Source of the DNA: an uncultured Clostridia bacterium
GTDB lineage: Bacteria; Bacillota; Clostridia; Christensenellales; Borkfalkiaceae
Length of the DNA: 64,000 nt
NCBI GenBank assembly: GCA_944342025.1
Contig: CALVMD010000007.1
Location: 1 to 64,000, forward strand
Reading direction: 5' to 3'
Shown here: positions 8,808-18,480 of the stretch, piece after piece
Numbering within the stretch: position 1 is the stretch's first letter
How the letters are laid out: each line of letters opens with the position of its first letter
Position numbers and translations under genes: made by a program
Notes under the pieces: generated by a model
Seen by the model: only the letters and a program-made list of their open reading frames with translations
Databases searched by the model: none
What the model was told of the DNA's origin: nothing

Positions 8808-9262
8808 TCAGCAGTCCTCGTCGGGCGGCTGACCGTCGTACGCGGGCCAGCGGCGTTCGGATAACTCCATGTCGGTAAAGACCGCCTTGAAGGAAGAATC
8901 TTCCGCACTGCACGCAAAGAGACCGAAACGGACCTTGCCGGAACCGTTAAACAGGTGACAGATACGCATCTGACCGAAATGCACGCCGTCGGCAGAACTT
9001 TCGATGCGGAAATCGCTGCCGCGCCTGCTCAAACGGAACCATTTGCATTTTATGAACGCGTCGATGTCCGCCGAACTCCAATCGGAATATCCGTTATTTG
9101 TCACGCCGACGCCGAGGCGCTGTATCTTTTCGTCCTCATATTCCATTAGGTGCGCTGCCAAAGATCGGTATGCGGCTCGGTGACGATCTCTACCTTATCC
9201 TCCGCCACGGTATACTTTTCAGGCGGGCACGTCCATTGCATTTGCTTTGCGTCAAAATTCAT
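8808..9262 (-). pseudogene. DUF1349 family protein, internally deleted
   Basis: Two pieces of one DUF1349 (concanavalin-like) protein are fused out of frame. From ATG 9262 (AAGGGG 9 nt upstream) the frame reads MNFDAKQMQWTCPPEKYTVA to EPHTDLWQRT and stops near 9149. The second piece, in another frame, continues EYEDEKIQRLGVGVTNNGYS, then KCKWFRLSRR, HFGQMRICH and FGLFACSAEDSSF to the stop at 8808. In intact relatives about 45-50 residues lie between these pieces. It is the last gene of the GH32/Opp operon. DUF1349 proteins often accompany glycoside hydrolases and may bind sugars. Confidence 0.85.
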
Positions 9263-9351
9263 GTCTTTCATCCCCTTTATGATAAATCCTGACATTGATT
9301 GTACCGCCCGCGGCAATATCTGTCAATCCCTTTTACGGGTATTGCAAGCGG

Positions 9352-9384
9352 GGCGCCCTGCTGCTCGATGCCGCAGGGCGCCCT
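9352..9384. repeat. Intra-operon hairpin before DUF1349 pseudogene
   Basis: Perfect 11-bp arms GGGCGCCCTGC / GCAGGGCGCCC with an 11-nt loop, between the stop of the 647-residue lipoprotein and the DUF1349 start. There is no T-tract in the operon direction, so it more likely stabilises the upstream mRNA end than terminates strongly. Confidence 0.6.
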
Positions 9385-9415
9385 TTATGTCAAAAACTTT
9401 GGAGAAGAACAGGTC

Positions 9416-11359
9416 TTAAATGTCGCCGTACGGGCGAAGCTTGTTGACTTTGACATCGGAGAAGACGGCCTGACCGTCCGAATAAAGGTACGCCGTGTGC
9501 GAATCGCCCGCCATGGCGGTGTGGGCGGTGAGCGCACATTCCCCGTTTACAAAAAATTCGATGAATTCGCCGTCGTTTACGATCTGAACATCGAACACGT
9601 CCGTTTGAGCGGGAAGCTCGATCGTGCTGTTGACTTTATGCGACGGATCGTCCGGCGAGAGGACTTTCATATACAGCTTGCCGTTTTCGCGCTCGATGAC
9701 GACCCGATATTCGCGCCCGTCTTGACGCATGACATAGCCGATTTTGTCGCTCGTGCCCATATCGACGCGGAAAGTGACGTATGTGCGATGAAAATCGCCG
9801 AGGCGCACGGTATTTTCCTGTCCGTTCATCAAAAGTGCGCCGTCCGAAAAAAACGCCGAGCCCGATTCCGCCGCAAAGTTGCCCTCGCCGAGCGTATAGA
9901 GATTGCCGAAATTCAAAAGCGCGGAAAGCCCCGGGTCCAACCTGCCGCCGAGGGAACCGTCTTCGCGCACCACGACCTCGCGCGGAAGATTCAGATAACC
10001 TGCCCAGGGCGCCCAGGGCATCGTGTCGTACGTCGACGGAATCCAGCCCCACATATACACTTTATCGCCCACCTGCGTAGGACGCGCCGCGCACAGATCC
10101 TCTCCGTCCAGAAAGGCGTAATCTTTGTCCGACCAGTCCACGTCCATACAGTCGACCCCCTCGTCGCCCGTCCAGTACTGAAGCGGCCCGACCTGGTGCA
10201 CCGTATTGTATGCGACCGAAACAAAGACATACCACCTGTCGCCGATCTTCATGAGAGACGGGCATTCGGGCAGGTTGCGGGAATACCCCGCTTCGACCAC
10301 GTTCCCGGGCTCTGTCCAGCTGAGCGCCATCGGATCGTCGGATGCATAGATCACGAGATCGGATGTCTGCGCCGCGCTGTCGAAACGGTAGTAACACCCC
10401 GCGATCATGAGATAGCGCCGGTTTTCTTCATCGAAATACAACATGTTGTCGCGCACGCCGAAAGTATAAATATCGCTGTCGGCAAAGCGATTCACATCGT
10501 ATAAAAAATTGATACGGTAATTCTCTTTATAATACTGCCACACGTCGTAATTGTCCGCTTCGGGCACGTCGGCAAACGTGAGCATATTGTCGGAAATTTC
10601 CAGCGCGTCGTGGTAATTGTCTGCAAGCGCGGCGTTGTCCGACCACAAAAAGCCCATGTAAAGGCGGTGCTGGTTTTCGTCGTAATACGGAAACACATCG
10701 CCGTATTGTTTGCCCGTTGCCGTCAGGTGATAGAGCGACTCGTTTTGTGCGCTTTCAAACGTCACGACGGGATCGAACAGGACACTCGCTCTCTCGCCTT
10801 TGACGGAAAAATACACCTCGTCGCCCGCTCGCAGCGAAACGGTAACCTCGAAATATTTCCCGACCGTGTCGCCCGCCTGCAAAGCGCCCGAATAGACCTC
10901 TTCCCCGCCCGCCAACACGGCGATCTCCGCCGCCGCGGAAGAGGAATCGGCGCACTTGAAATTGCCGTACAGCACGGCATTGCCGTCCTTTGCGGCGCGC
11001 GTCATGCGCACGGCCGCCGCATCGGACGAGGGCCGCAGCTCTTCGCCGCTCATCGCGGCGCCGCCGCCCCGCCATTCGCCCGAAGAAGCGTCAAAAGTCA
11101 TCTCTGCGTATTCTCCTTCGCTGCCGAAAAGATAATACCATCCGTTATAGCCCTGCTCGGACGAGAGGGTATAACCGTAACGGGCGCGGGTCGTCAGGCG
11201 ATCCTCTTCGGGATACGGTTCGGTCCGTTCCGACCGGTACAGCGCAGCGTAATCGAACGTTTCCTCCGCGCCTTTTCCGCTCTTTTCGCATCCGCTCATA
11301 AAAAACACCCCCTGTAAAACGATCAGTAAAAATGCGAGGACCGCCGATAATTTTTTCAT
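9416..11359 (-). CDS. GH32-like secreted lipoprotein (variant catalytic motif)
   Basis: A 647-residue lipoprotein with a signal peptide ending in lipobox FMSGC (Cys24), so it sits on the outer face of the membrane. Residues about 40-210 form a beta-rich N-terminal region. The middle resembles the five-bladed propeller of GH32/GH43: GDVFPYYD at the nucleophile position, GVRDNMLYFD where RDP is expected, LPECPSLMKIGDRWY with the acid/base Glu, and YLNLPREVVV. A C-terminal GH32-type beta-sandwich follows. The RDN in place of RDP suggests altered specificity or a binding rather than cleaving role. It is related in layout to the 20473-22509 gene of the same operon. Confidence 0.72.
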   Translation of the reverse strand: MKKLSAVLAFLLIVLQGVFFMSGCEKSGKGAEETFDYAALYRSERTEPYPEEDRLTTRARYGYTLSSEQGYNGWYYLFGSEGEYAEMTFDASSGEWRGGGAAMSGEELRPSSDAAAVRMTRAAKDGNAVLYGNFKCADSSSAAAEIAVLAGGEEVYSGALQAGDTVGKYFEVTVSLRAGDEVYFSVKGERASVLFDPVVTFESAQNESLYHLTATGKQYGDVFPYYDENQHRLYMGFLWSDNAALADNYHDALEISDNMLTFADVPEADNYDVWQYYKENYRINFLYDVNRFADSDIYTFGVRDNMLYFDEENRRYLMIAGCYYRFDSAAQTSDLVIYASDDPMALSWTEPGNVVEAGYSRNLPECPSLMKIGDRWYVFVSVAYNTVHQVGPLQYWTGDEGVDCMDVDWSDKDYAFLDGEDLCAARPTQVGDKVYMWGWIPSTYDTMPWAPWAGYLNLPREVVVREDGSLGGRLDPGLSALLNFGNLYTLGEGNFAAESGSAFFSDGALLMNGQENTVRLGDFHRTYVTFRVDMGTSDKIGYVMRQDGREYRVVIERENGKLYMKVLSPDDPSHKVNSTIELPAQTDVFDVQIVNDGEFIEFFVNGECALTAHTAMAGDSHTAYLYSDGQAVFSDVKVNKLRPYGDI

Positions 11360-11384
11360 ACAGTTTCCTTTCCGATAAATGTAT

Positions 11385-11409
11385 GGCCGCGCGCAAGTTG
11401 CGCGCGGCC
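11385..11409. repeat. Intra-operon GC hairpin
   Basis: Perfect dyad GGCCGCGCGCAA / TTGCGCGCGGCC with a single central G, between the surface-protein stop (11437) and the next start (11359). It could protect the 3' end of the upstream message or lower downstream expression. Confidence 0.6.
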
Positions 11410-11436
11410 GCTGTTTGTTCTGTACTGTATCTCAGG

Positions 11437-14385
11437 TCATGCGTTCTTTTTCTTGCGCACGACGATCACGATGACGACGATCGCCGCGATGACCACGACG
11501 CCGAGACCGATGCCGAGACCGATCCACAGCCCCGTGTTGCTGCCGCCGCCTCCGTTTCCGCCGCCCGCGGCGGTCACGGTGAAGGTACGGCTCGCGCTCT
11601 GAATGCCGTCGATCACGCAATAGATCGTGTACTCACCCGCCGTTTCTGCCGTATAAGCGTAGGTAAGGGCAGTCGCGCCGTCGACCTTTTCGCCGTTCAC
11701 GTACCAAGAGATCTCGTTCGCCTCCGCGTTGAAAGGCGTCAGCGACGCCGTCGCGGTGATCGTACCGCCGACCTCGACGCTGATACCGGACAGCGATACG
11801 TTGACCGCCGTCAGATCGGGCGCGGGTTCCGAAACGCCGCTGATCACAATATTGCGGATACGCACGGGCACGACGCCCGCACCGCCGTCGGGGAACAGGT
11901 TGAAGCCGATCCCGGAGGCGACGGTCGCCGTAGGCATTTCAAAGAACAGTGCCAATGCGTCGTTGATATACATGGAAATGTAGCTGCCCGAAACCGCCAC
12001 GGTGATCGTGTTCCAATCTCCCTTCTTGGCGATACCGCCCTCATAAGTAAGGTCAAGGCCGAAACCGTATTCGGTATGCAGGTATTCCCTGTTCGTGCTC
12101 TGATCTTTCACGTACGGCCGCACGCCTTCCGCGTTCACTTCCCATGCCATTTCGACCTGACCTGCGGGATAAGTGGAATTCAGCCCTGCGAGCGTCGGGT
12201 ATACAAAATTGGTCGTGGAAATATCGCCGGGGATATACAAGTCGTATTCGAACATATAATCGACGCCTGAAGGCATCGTCGCGTTGACCGTGTAATAAGT
12301 GCTGGCGTTCTGCACTTCGCTGTAAAGATAGAGAGAACCGTCTTCATCTTCGCCCACGCTGAAATTTCCGTACGTTCCGCCCGTTTCGAGGACGTCTTCG
12401 TAAATGGTCTTATAGTACTCGTCCCCTTCGATCTGCTCTTTTACGTCAAAGGCGACGCGAACGGAAACTTCGTTGCTCTGCACGCCCGCAGCCATCGCAT
12501 ACACGGTCGCAGAGTCGCCCGCTTCCAGCGCGGACAGATCCAGCTCGAAGGTTGCGCTCGAGGCGCCATCCTGCTTTTCGCCGTTCACGTACCATTCGAT
12601 CGCCGTGTCTTCCGCCATGCCCGAAAGTTCCGCCGTAAATTCGGCCGTTTCGCCCGCAAGATAATTGTTCTTTTCCGTCGTTACTTCGACTTTGCTGTCC
12701 AAAACGGTAAAGGTGATCGTGTTGCTCTCCGTCTCGGCGCTCTTGTATTGTACGGTATAGGTGCCCGCAGCAAGGCCGGAGAGAGTGATGGATGACGCAG
12801 TTTCGGCCTGTGCCGCGCCGTTTACATACCACGCAAACGTTTCGCCCGTAAAGTCGCCCTGCATGTCCGCCGTAACGGTGACTTCTTCGGTGGGATAGAT
12901 CTCCGTCTTATCCGCCGAGATCGTGACCATTTTATCCACGACAGTCACGGTCACTTCTTCACTGGAGACCGTATCGCTCTTATACTGCACGGTATAGGTA
13001 CCCGCCGCGGCGTCGGACAGGGTGAGCGTCATGCCCGTTTCCGACTGCTCTTCGCCGTTCACGAACCAAGAAAAATCGCCCTCTTTCGTGCCGAACAGGT
13101 CTGCCTCGAACGTGACGTCTGTCCCCGCAAGAACCGTAGAAGGGGAAGAGGTCGTCACCATGGCCGCATTGTCGCTCTCAAATCCTTCGTAGCGGAAGTC
13201 CGTCCAGTATACGCCCTTGCCGCCGCTCTGGATGCGGATGTACTGCACGCGGCCCTCGGTAAGACCCATTTCCGTAAAGGTGGTCGAAACGGATTGCTCT
13301 CCGTTGACATAGAGGACGAAATTGTCTCCGTATACCTCGACGCGCAGGGTAAGCGTCTGCCCCTGTTCTACCGTGACTTCGCTGCCCGTCCTGTTGTTCC
13401 ATGCCGTTTCGGGGTCTTCGGGCTGCCACATGATCTGCGGCAGGAAGGTCGTACCGTTCGCATACGTCTGCACGTTGACCGCATATTCCTTGCCGTTATG
13501 CGAAAGCAGGGACGCGTTCAGACCGTAAAGGTTGATAGAGGGATAGTATTCCGTCTGCGTGCCGTCGGCGACGTAGAAAGTGCCCTCGACCATGAAATTT
13601 TCACGGTACAGGTTGACCGCCGAGAGCGGGAAGATCTTAGAAGAGCTGACGCTGTCCGAATCGTTTTGCTCGGAATAGCTCGTGGACGCGCCGACCGCTT
13701 CGGTCACTTTGATGTTGTCGAGGACGGCCGCGTTCGCGTTCTGCGCGTGCATGGCGATCGCCGTGATCGTCCCCTCTTCGATCGGGGAACGGGACATGTA
13801 ATTGTTGTTGCCGAAATCGCAAAGGTGCGAAACGCAGCGGCGCGTGCCGTTCACCCACAGTTCGATATACCCTTCAAAATGGATAAATTTAAAGGTCGCG
13901 AAATCGCTGAGGTCGACGGGCGTCGCGTCGAGACCGCCGTGAAGATCGCCCGTGTTGTTGTAGATGTCGTGCCCGAAGTTGTCGGTCACGCGAAGATAGG
14001 TGCCCTGCGCGATGACGCACAGATAGATGTTGTTGTCATGCGTGCCGTCCAATCCTACAAAGTGAACATAAAATTCGGTCGTACCCGTCAATTTGAGATC
14101 AAACTCGACGGAATAATTGTTGGACGAGGCCATAGTCTCGACGGGAAGATTGAACATCGCATTGCTCGTGACGGTGCCCTCGCCGTCCGAGGCGGTGATG
14201 CTGTTCGCCAGATCCCCCTCCAACGCGTTTGAAAAGTCCTGGCTGTACAACACGTTTTCATCGCCGCCCTCCGCGTCTGCGGATACGGGACGGCCGCTCC
14301 ACGAAAACAGGATGCCGAATGCCAGGCACACGGCGCACAGCGCCGCAAGCAGACAAGTCAGCTTTTTCGCAAGCGATTTGCTCAT
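11437..14385 (-). CDS. Large membrane-anchored surface protein with lectin-like and Ig-like modules
   Basis: 982 residues. An N-terminal signal peptide (LTCLLAALCAVCLAFGILF) is followed by a concanavalin/LamG-like module (about 40-230), a second one (about 260-415), then three Ig-like repeats each containing W(F/Y)VNGE/A and a TYTVQYKS-like strand, a third lectin-like module (about 660-860), a fourth Ig-like repeat with ISWYVNGEKVDG, a Gly-rich linker, one transmembrane helix (LWIGLGIGLGVVVIAAIVVI) and a basic tail RKKKNA. No LPXTG is seen, so it is held by the helix. ACGGAGG precedes the ATG. Its place in the operon directly after the ABC genes suggests it captures the polysaccharide at the cell surface; this is inference. 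Confidence 0.75.
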   Translation of the reverse strand: MSKSLAKKLTCLLAALCAVCLAFGILFSWSGRPVSADAEGGDENVLYSQDFSNALEGDLANSITASDGEGTVTSNAMFNLPVETMASSNNYSVEFDLKLTGTTEFYVHFVGLDGTHDNNIYLCVIAQGTYLRVTDNFGHDIYNNTGDLHGGLDATPVDLSDFATFKFIHFEGYIELWVNGTRRCVSHLCDFGNNNYMSRSPIEEGTITAIAMHAQNANAAVLDNIKVTEAVGASTSYSEQNDSDSVSSSKIFPLSAVNLYRENFMVEGTFYVADGTQTEYYPSINLYGLNASLLSHNGKEYAVNVQTYANGTTFLPQIMWQPEDPETAWNNRTGSEVTVEQGQTLTLRVEVYGDNFVLYVNGEQSVSTTFTEMGLTEGRVQYIRIQSGGKGVYWTDFRYEGFESDNAAMVTTSSPSTVLAGTDVTFEADLFGTKEGDFSWFVNGEEQSETGMTLTLSDAAAGTYTVQYKSDTVSSEEVTVTVVDKMVTISADKTEIYPTEEVTVTADMQGDFTGETFAWYVNGAAQAETASSITLSGLAAGTYTVQYKSAETESNTITFTVLDSKVEVTTEKNNYLAGETAEFTAELSGMAEDTAIEWYVNGEKQDGASSATFELDLSALEAGDSATVYAMAAGVQSNEVSVRVAFDVKEQIEGDEYYKTIYEDVLETGGTYGNFSVGEDEDGSLYLYSEVQNASTYYTVNATMPSGVDYMFEYDLYIPGDISTTNFVYPTLAGLNSTYPAGQVEMAWEVNAEGVRPYVKDQSTNREYLHTEYGFGLDLTYEGGIAKKGDWNTITVAVSGSYISMYINDALALFFEMPTATVASGIGFNLFPDGGAGVVPVRIRNIVISGVSEPAPDLTAVNVSLSGISVEVGGTITATASLTPFNAEANEISWYVNGEKVDGATALTYAYTAETAGEYTIYCVIDGIQSASRTFTVTAAGGGNGGGGSNTGLWIGLGIGLGVVVIAAIVVIVIVVRKKKNA

Positions 14386-14403
14386 ACATTTTACCTCCGT
14401 TAT

Positions 14404-15438
14404 TTATTTTTTATCGTAGACGGGATCCCGGGGTACGTTTTCGAGATTGCAACACAAAACGTCCGCCGTATCCGTCTTTACAAATCCGATCTTTCCCCTG
14501 CATTTTTCGCACGAATACAGGCACCTCTCGTAAAAAGCACACCCGTCGCCCCGATTTTCCAAAGATCCCAACTGCATGGATCTGAGCGGCAGCTCGTCGT
14601 TTCCTTTGTACTCGGGATCGGGGATCGGCACCGCCTGAATGAGCGCCCGCGTATACGGATGGCGCGGTTTGGCGATAACGTCGCCGATATTTCCGACTTC
14701 TACGATCTCTCCGAGATACATGACCGCGACGCGGCCGTTGCGCGCGATGTATCGGGTCGTAGACAGATCGTGCGAAATGTAGACGAAGGACATGTTCAGC
14801 TTTTCGTTCAGTTCCTTCATCAGGTTGAGAAGGGACAGGCGCAGCGACACGTCGATCATACTGACCGGTTCGTCCGCGACGATGAGTTTGGGTTCGAGAG
14901 AAATGGCACGCGCCATGAGAATGCGCTGACGCTGTCCGCCCGAAAGCTGGTGCGGGTACTTCGTTAAAAATTGTGCCGAGGGCTGCAGACCGATGAGCCC
15001 CATCAGCTCTTCGATGCGCCCGTCGATCTGTTTTTTCGACCATTTTCTGTTATGCGTCTTTATGGGCGCATACAGGCTCTGATAGATGGTGCGCACGGGA
15101 TTGAGCGCCGCATACGAATCCTGCTGGATAAACTGCACCTGGTTGTAAGAGGACAGTTTTTTGTCGAAAGTGCCCGAAACGCGCTCCCCTTCGAAATACA
15201 CGTCTCCCGAAGTGGGACGATACAACCCCGTGATGATCTTTCCGAGCGTCGTTTTGCCGCAACCGCTCTCACCGACGAGCGCGACGATCTCTCCCTCAGA
15301 GATGTCCAAGCTGACGTCTTTAAGCACGTGAATATTTCTGTCGGTAAAGAGAGAGCCGGGTTTTTTAAACACCATGTTGATGTTTTCCAGCCGCATGAGC
15401 GGGGCTGCCGACTCAGTTTGCATCTGCTGCGTCTGCAT
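14404..15438 (-). CDS. Opp-type ABC transporter ATPase (OppF-like)
   Basis: ATPase subunit of a peptide/nickel-family importer. Walker A GESGCGKTT, Q-loop in VQFIQQDSYAALNP, signature LSGGQRQR, Walker B LIVADEP and the switch His in ISHDL are present. A C-terminal OPP-type extension carries a cysteine group (CAFYERCLYSCEKC) typical of the family. Start at 15438 is chosen because GGAGG lies 6 nt upstream; an in-frame start further up has no such site. It overlaps the preceding ATPase gene by 26 nt. With the partners at 15413-20448 it would energise uptake of an oligomer. The operon context argues for an oligosaccharide rather than a peptide. Confidence 0.93.
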   Translation of the reverse strand: MQTQQMQTESAAPLMRLENINMVFKKPGSLFTDRNIHVLKDVSLDISEGEIVALVGESGCGKTTLGKIITGLYRPTSGDVYFEGERVSGTFDKKLSSYNQVQFIQQDSYAALNPVRTIYQSLYAPIKTHNRKWSKKQIDGRIEELMGLIGLQPSAQFLTKYPHQLSGGQRQRILMARAISLEPKLIVADEPVSMIDVSLRLSLLNLMKELNEKLNMSFVYISHDLSTTRYIARNGRVAVMYLGEIVEVGNIGDVIAKPRHPYTRALIQAVPIPDPEYKGNDELPLRSMQLGSLENRGDGCAFYERCLYSCEKCRGKIGFVKTDTADVLCCNLENVPRDPVYDKK

Positions 15439-16444
15439 GGTCCGCCTCCTTGAAAAAATAACATTTTCCCTTGCTGCCGTCTGCAAATTCACGCGTAGGC
15501 GGCTCCGCCGTAAGGCATAGATCGCAACATTTCGGACAGCGGGGCGAGAAAATACAGCCCTTCGGCAAATTCATCAGATCCGGCGGACTTCCCTCTATGG
15601 GGTGCATGGACGAAATGTCGCCGATGATGGACGGCGTCGCGCCGATCAGGCCCGCCGTATACGGATGCTCCCGGTTTTTGAACACCTCCGCCACCGTGCC
15701 GTATTCCATCAGCCTGCCTCCGTACATGACGCCCATATAATCGGCGAATTTTGCGACGACGCTGATGTCGTGCGTCATGAGCAGCATCGAGATGCCGCGT
15801 TCCCTGTTGATCTCTTTGAGCAGATTGAAAATATAATTCTGCGTGATGACATCGAGCGCGGTCGTCGGCTCGTCCAGGATGATCAGCTCGGGATCGAGCA
15901 AAAGAGAAAATGCGATCATGACGCGCTGTTTCATGCCGCCCGACAATTCGTGCGGATAAGACGCCAGCACCCTGTCCGCGTCCAGCTTGACATATTCGAG
16001 AAGGCCGCGGCACTTTTCTTCTTTCTGTTCCTTTGTCAGTTTCGAATCGTGCGCGTCCAGCGTCTCAAAAAACTGCTGGCGCACCGTCATGACGGGGTTG
16101 AGCGCGCTCTGCGCCGCCTGAAAGACCATGGAGACCTTATTCCAGCGGAATTTGCGCATCTCCTTGTCGGACAGCGCGTCGGCGCGGATCTCCCGAATGC
16201 CGTCCTCCTCCTTCCCGTAAAATACGATCTCCCCTTCCGCAACCCTGCCGGGCTCTGAAATGCAGCGGATGAGGGAGGACGCCAGCGTCGTTTTGCCCGA
16301 CCCGCTCTCGCCGACGAGCGCCGTGATCTTGCCGCGCTTGAGTTCGAACGTGACGTCCGTTACGGCGCGGATCGTGTATTTTTTCAGAGGATAGTCTATG
16401 GAAATATGGCGGAATTCCGCGATATTTTCTGTATTGCTTTGCAT
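15413..16444 (-). CDS. Opp-type ABC transporter ATPase (OppD-like)
   Basis: Second ATPase of the importer, forming a heterodimer with the OppF-like subunit on the cytoplasmic side. Walker A GESGSGKTT, signature LSGGMKQR, Walker B LIILDEP and switch His in MTHDI are visible. The C-terminal oligopeptide-transporter extension (HPIEGSPPDLMNLPKGC) includes CIFSPRCPKCCDLC, matching the iron-sulphur-type cysteine cluster of the family. I start at ATG 16444, 8 nt after GAGG; a GTG 9 nt upstream is in frame but overlaps that site. Length of 343 residues is normal. Confidence 0.93.
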   Translation of the reverse strand: MQSNTENIAEFRHISIDYPLKKYTIRAVTDVTFELKRGKITALVGESGSGKTTLASSLIRCISEPGRVAEGEIVFYGKEEDGIREIRADALSDKEMRKFRWNKVSMVFQAAQSALNPVMTVRQQFFETLDAHDSKLTKEQKEEKCRGLLEYVKLDADRVLASYPHELSGGMKQRVMIAFSLLLDPELIILDEPTTALDVITQNYIFNLLKEINRERGISMLLMTHDISVVAKFADYMGVMYGGRLMEYGTVAEVFKNREHPYTAGLIGATPSIIGDISSMHPIEGSPPDLMNLPKGCIFSPRCPKCCDLCLTAEPPTREFADGSKGKCYFFKEADHADAADAN

Positions 16445-16454
16445 AGCGCGCACC

Positions 16455-17375
16455 TCACAGCACCTTCAGGCGGGGATTGAGCGTTTCATCCAGCCCGTTG
16501 GCAAGTACCAGCGTCGCGATCTGGAAAATGATGATGCAGACGAGCGGGTACATGAGAATATAGATATTTTTTACGTTCATCAGCCCTCTCGTGCGGGCGG
16601 CGTTGATGATCGCACCCCAGTTGGTCGGATCATAAGCGGCAAGTCCCACGAGCATGATGCCGACGCTCGCCATGATCGCGTTGCGCATCGCCATGACGAA
16701 GTTGATGGCGATGTACGAGAACACGTTGGGCATGAGTTCTTTAAAAATGATGTGCGCCTTGCTCATGTGCATGACCGCGCAGATCTGGATGAAGTCGCGC
16801 TCTTTGAGGCTCATGATCTGCACCCGCACCGAGCGGCACAACCCCGCCCAGCTCCAAATCGAGATAATGACGGCAAGCGAAAGAGGCGTATTGATGGTCA
16901 CGATCGCCGCCAGCAGCAGGTAGATCGGAAAAGACGGGATAGAGAGGAAAATATTGGTGATCGCCATGATGATCCTGTCTACCCAGCCGCCCAGATACCC
17001 GCTGACGATGCCGAGAACGGTGCCGATGACGACGGTAAAGATCGCCGAATAGAACGCGATGGCAAGGACCGAGCCCGTTCCCGCAATGACCTGGCGGAAG
17101 ACGTCGCGCCCCAGCCAGTCGGTGCCGAAGGGATGTTCGAGCGAAGGCATGAGATAGGTATTCGCCATATCCGTACTCGCATCATACGGAAAAATGAGCG
17201 GCCCGAAGATCGCCACAAGGACAAAAAACATCAGAATGGCAAATCCTGTGATCGTTTTGCCGTTGGAAAAGACCTTTTTCAAGCCGCGCAAGACAGATGC
17301 GCCGACGTCGCTCGCGATGCGGGCGATCTCGGACAGGATTTCACTCCGCCTGCCCTGTTTGTTTTCCTGTTCCAT
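16455..17375 (-). CDS. Opp-type ABC transporter permease (OppC-like)
   Basis: 306-residue membrane permease with about six helices. The N-terminal DppC-type segment (ITGFAILMFFVLVAIFGPLI) and the sequence HPFGTDWLGRDVFRQVIAGT are diagnostic for OppC/DppC. The EAA-like loop that contacts the ATPases lies near HMSKAHIIFKELMPNV. It pairs with the OppB-like permease 4 nt upstream in the operon, and the tight spacing indicates co-translation. Confidence 0.93.
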   Translation of the reverse strand: MEQENKQGRRSEILSEIARIASDVGASVLRGLKKVFSNGKTITGFAILMFFVLVAIFGPLIFPYDASTDMANTYLMPSLEHPFGTDWLGRDVFRQVIAGTGSVLAIAFYSAIFTVVIGTVLGIVSGYLGGWVDRIIMAITNIFLSIPSFPIYLLLAAIVTINTPLSLAVIISIWSWAGLCRSVRVQIMSLKERDFIQICAVMHMSKAHIIFKELMPNVFSYIAINFVMAMRNAIMASVGIMLVGLAAYDPTNWGAIINAARTRGLMNVKNIYILMYPLVCIIIFQIATLVLANGLDETLNPRLKVL

Positions 17376-17379
17376 ACGC

Positions 17380-18468
17380 TCACCCCTTTCTCACACGCGG
17401 ATCGACCAGCGGATAGATGAGATCGACTACGAGATTGACCAAAATGACCATGGCGGCGGAAAAGAAAATCAGTCCCTGCACGACCATGTAATCCCTGTTG
17501 ACGATGCGGTTGGAGATCTCCAATCCGATCCCCGGATAGTTGAATATGCTCTCCATCAGCGTCGCGCCCCCGAACAATGCGCCGAACGAAACGCCGAACT
17601 GCGTGATGAGAGGCAAAAGCGCGTTCTTTTTCATGTATTTACGCCGGATAAGCCCTTCGCCGAGCCCCCTGGCGCGCGCCGCGAGGATGTAGTCTTCGCC
17701 CAAAACTCCGATACAGCTGCCTCGCATGTGCAGGATCCAGTTGCCTGTCTGCACGATGGTATAAGACAAAATGGGCAAAAAGGCGTAATAGAGCACGTTC
17801 AGAATAAACGGCAGGTTGAACCCGGGCGTGACCTTGAACGCGTCGTAATTGTTCTGCGCGGGAAACCAACCGAGTTGATACGCGAACACGATGACGAGAA
17901 TAAGCGCAATGAGGTAGTCGGGCACGGAGCCGGACACGGCGATATAACCGGAGGCGACTTTGTTTGCGATGCCCTTTCTCTTCTGCGCGACGAACCCGCC
18001 GACCGCGATGCCGATAAAAAAGCTGATAAACAGGGACACCGACGAAATAAAGAGAGTCCACGGGAGCCTGGTCGCGATCAGGCTGTTTGCGGACACCCCC
18101 GTTTCAAGGTAAGAAGTGCCCAGCTCTCCGCGGAAAAGCCCGCCCATATAGCGCACAAAAGCCTGAAAGATATTTTCGTTCGGGTCATAGTTGAGAAGCT
18201 GCGCCGCAAGCTGATACGCCCGCTCGAACGTGATTCCCTGTTGGTTTTGCAGCCGCAGAGCGTACAGCTCGACGATGTCGCCCGGGATCATGCGCAAAAG
18301 AAAAAACAGCGCGATCGTGGAGAGTATGAGCGTGATGAGGGAAATGCCGACCTTGCCGAAAAAATAACTGTATTTTTGCAGGAATTTTCCGATCACGCCG
18401 AAGATTTTTTTGATTTTACCGTCCCGCGGGGGCGTTGCCGCCCCGGCGGGAATCATGCTGTCGTTCAT
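17380..18468 (-). CDS. Opp-type ABC transporter permease (OppB-like)
   Basis: 362-residue permease. After a cytoplasmic N-terminus comes the OppB hallmark FLLRMIPGDIVELYAL, then an inserted periplasm-side domain (YDPNENIFQAFVRYMGGLFRG), GTSYLET and the C-terminal helices with RARGLGEGLIRRKYMKKNAL, the loop that meets the ATPase. Family lengths are usually near 310, so the insert after the first helix is somewhat long. It lies 12 nt downstream of the binding-protein gene. Confidence 0.93.
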   Translation of the reverse strand: MNDSMIPAGAATPPRDGKIKKIFGVIGKFLQKYSYFFGKVGISLITLILSTIALFFLLRMIPGDIVELYALRLQNQQGITFERAYQLAAQLLNYDPNENIFQAFVRYMGGLFRGELGTSYLETGVSANSLIATRLPWTLFISSVSLFISFFIGIAVGGFVAQKRKGIANKVASGYIAVSGSVPDYLIALILVIVFAYQLGWFPAQNNYDAFKVTPGFNLPFILNVLYYAFLPILSYTIVQTGNWILHMRGSCIGVLGEDYILAARARGLGEGLIRRKYMKKNALLPLITQFGVSFGALFGGATLMESIFNYPGIGLEISNRIVNRDYMVVQGLIFFSAAMVILVNLVVDLIYPLVDPRVRKG

Positions 18469-18480
18469 GGCACGTCATCC

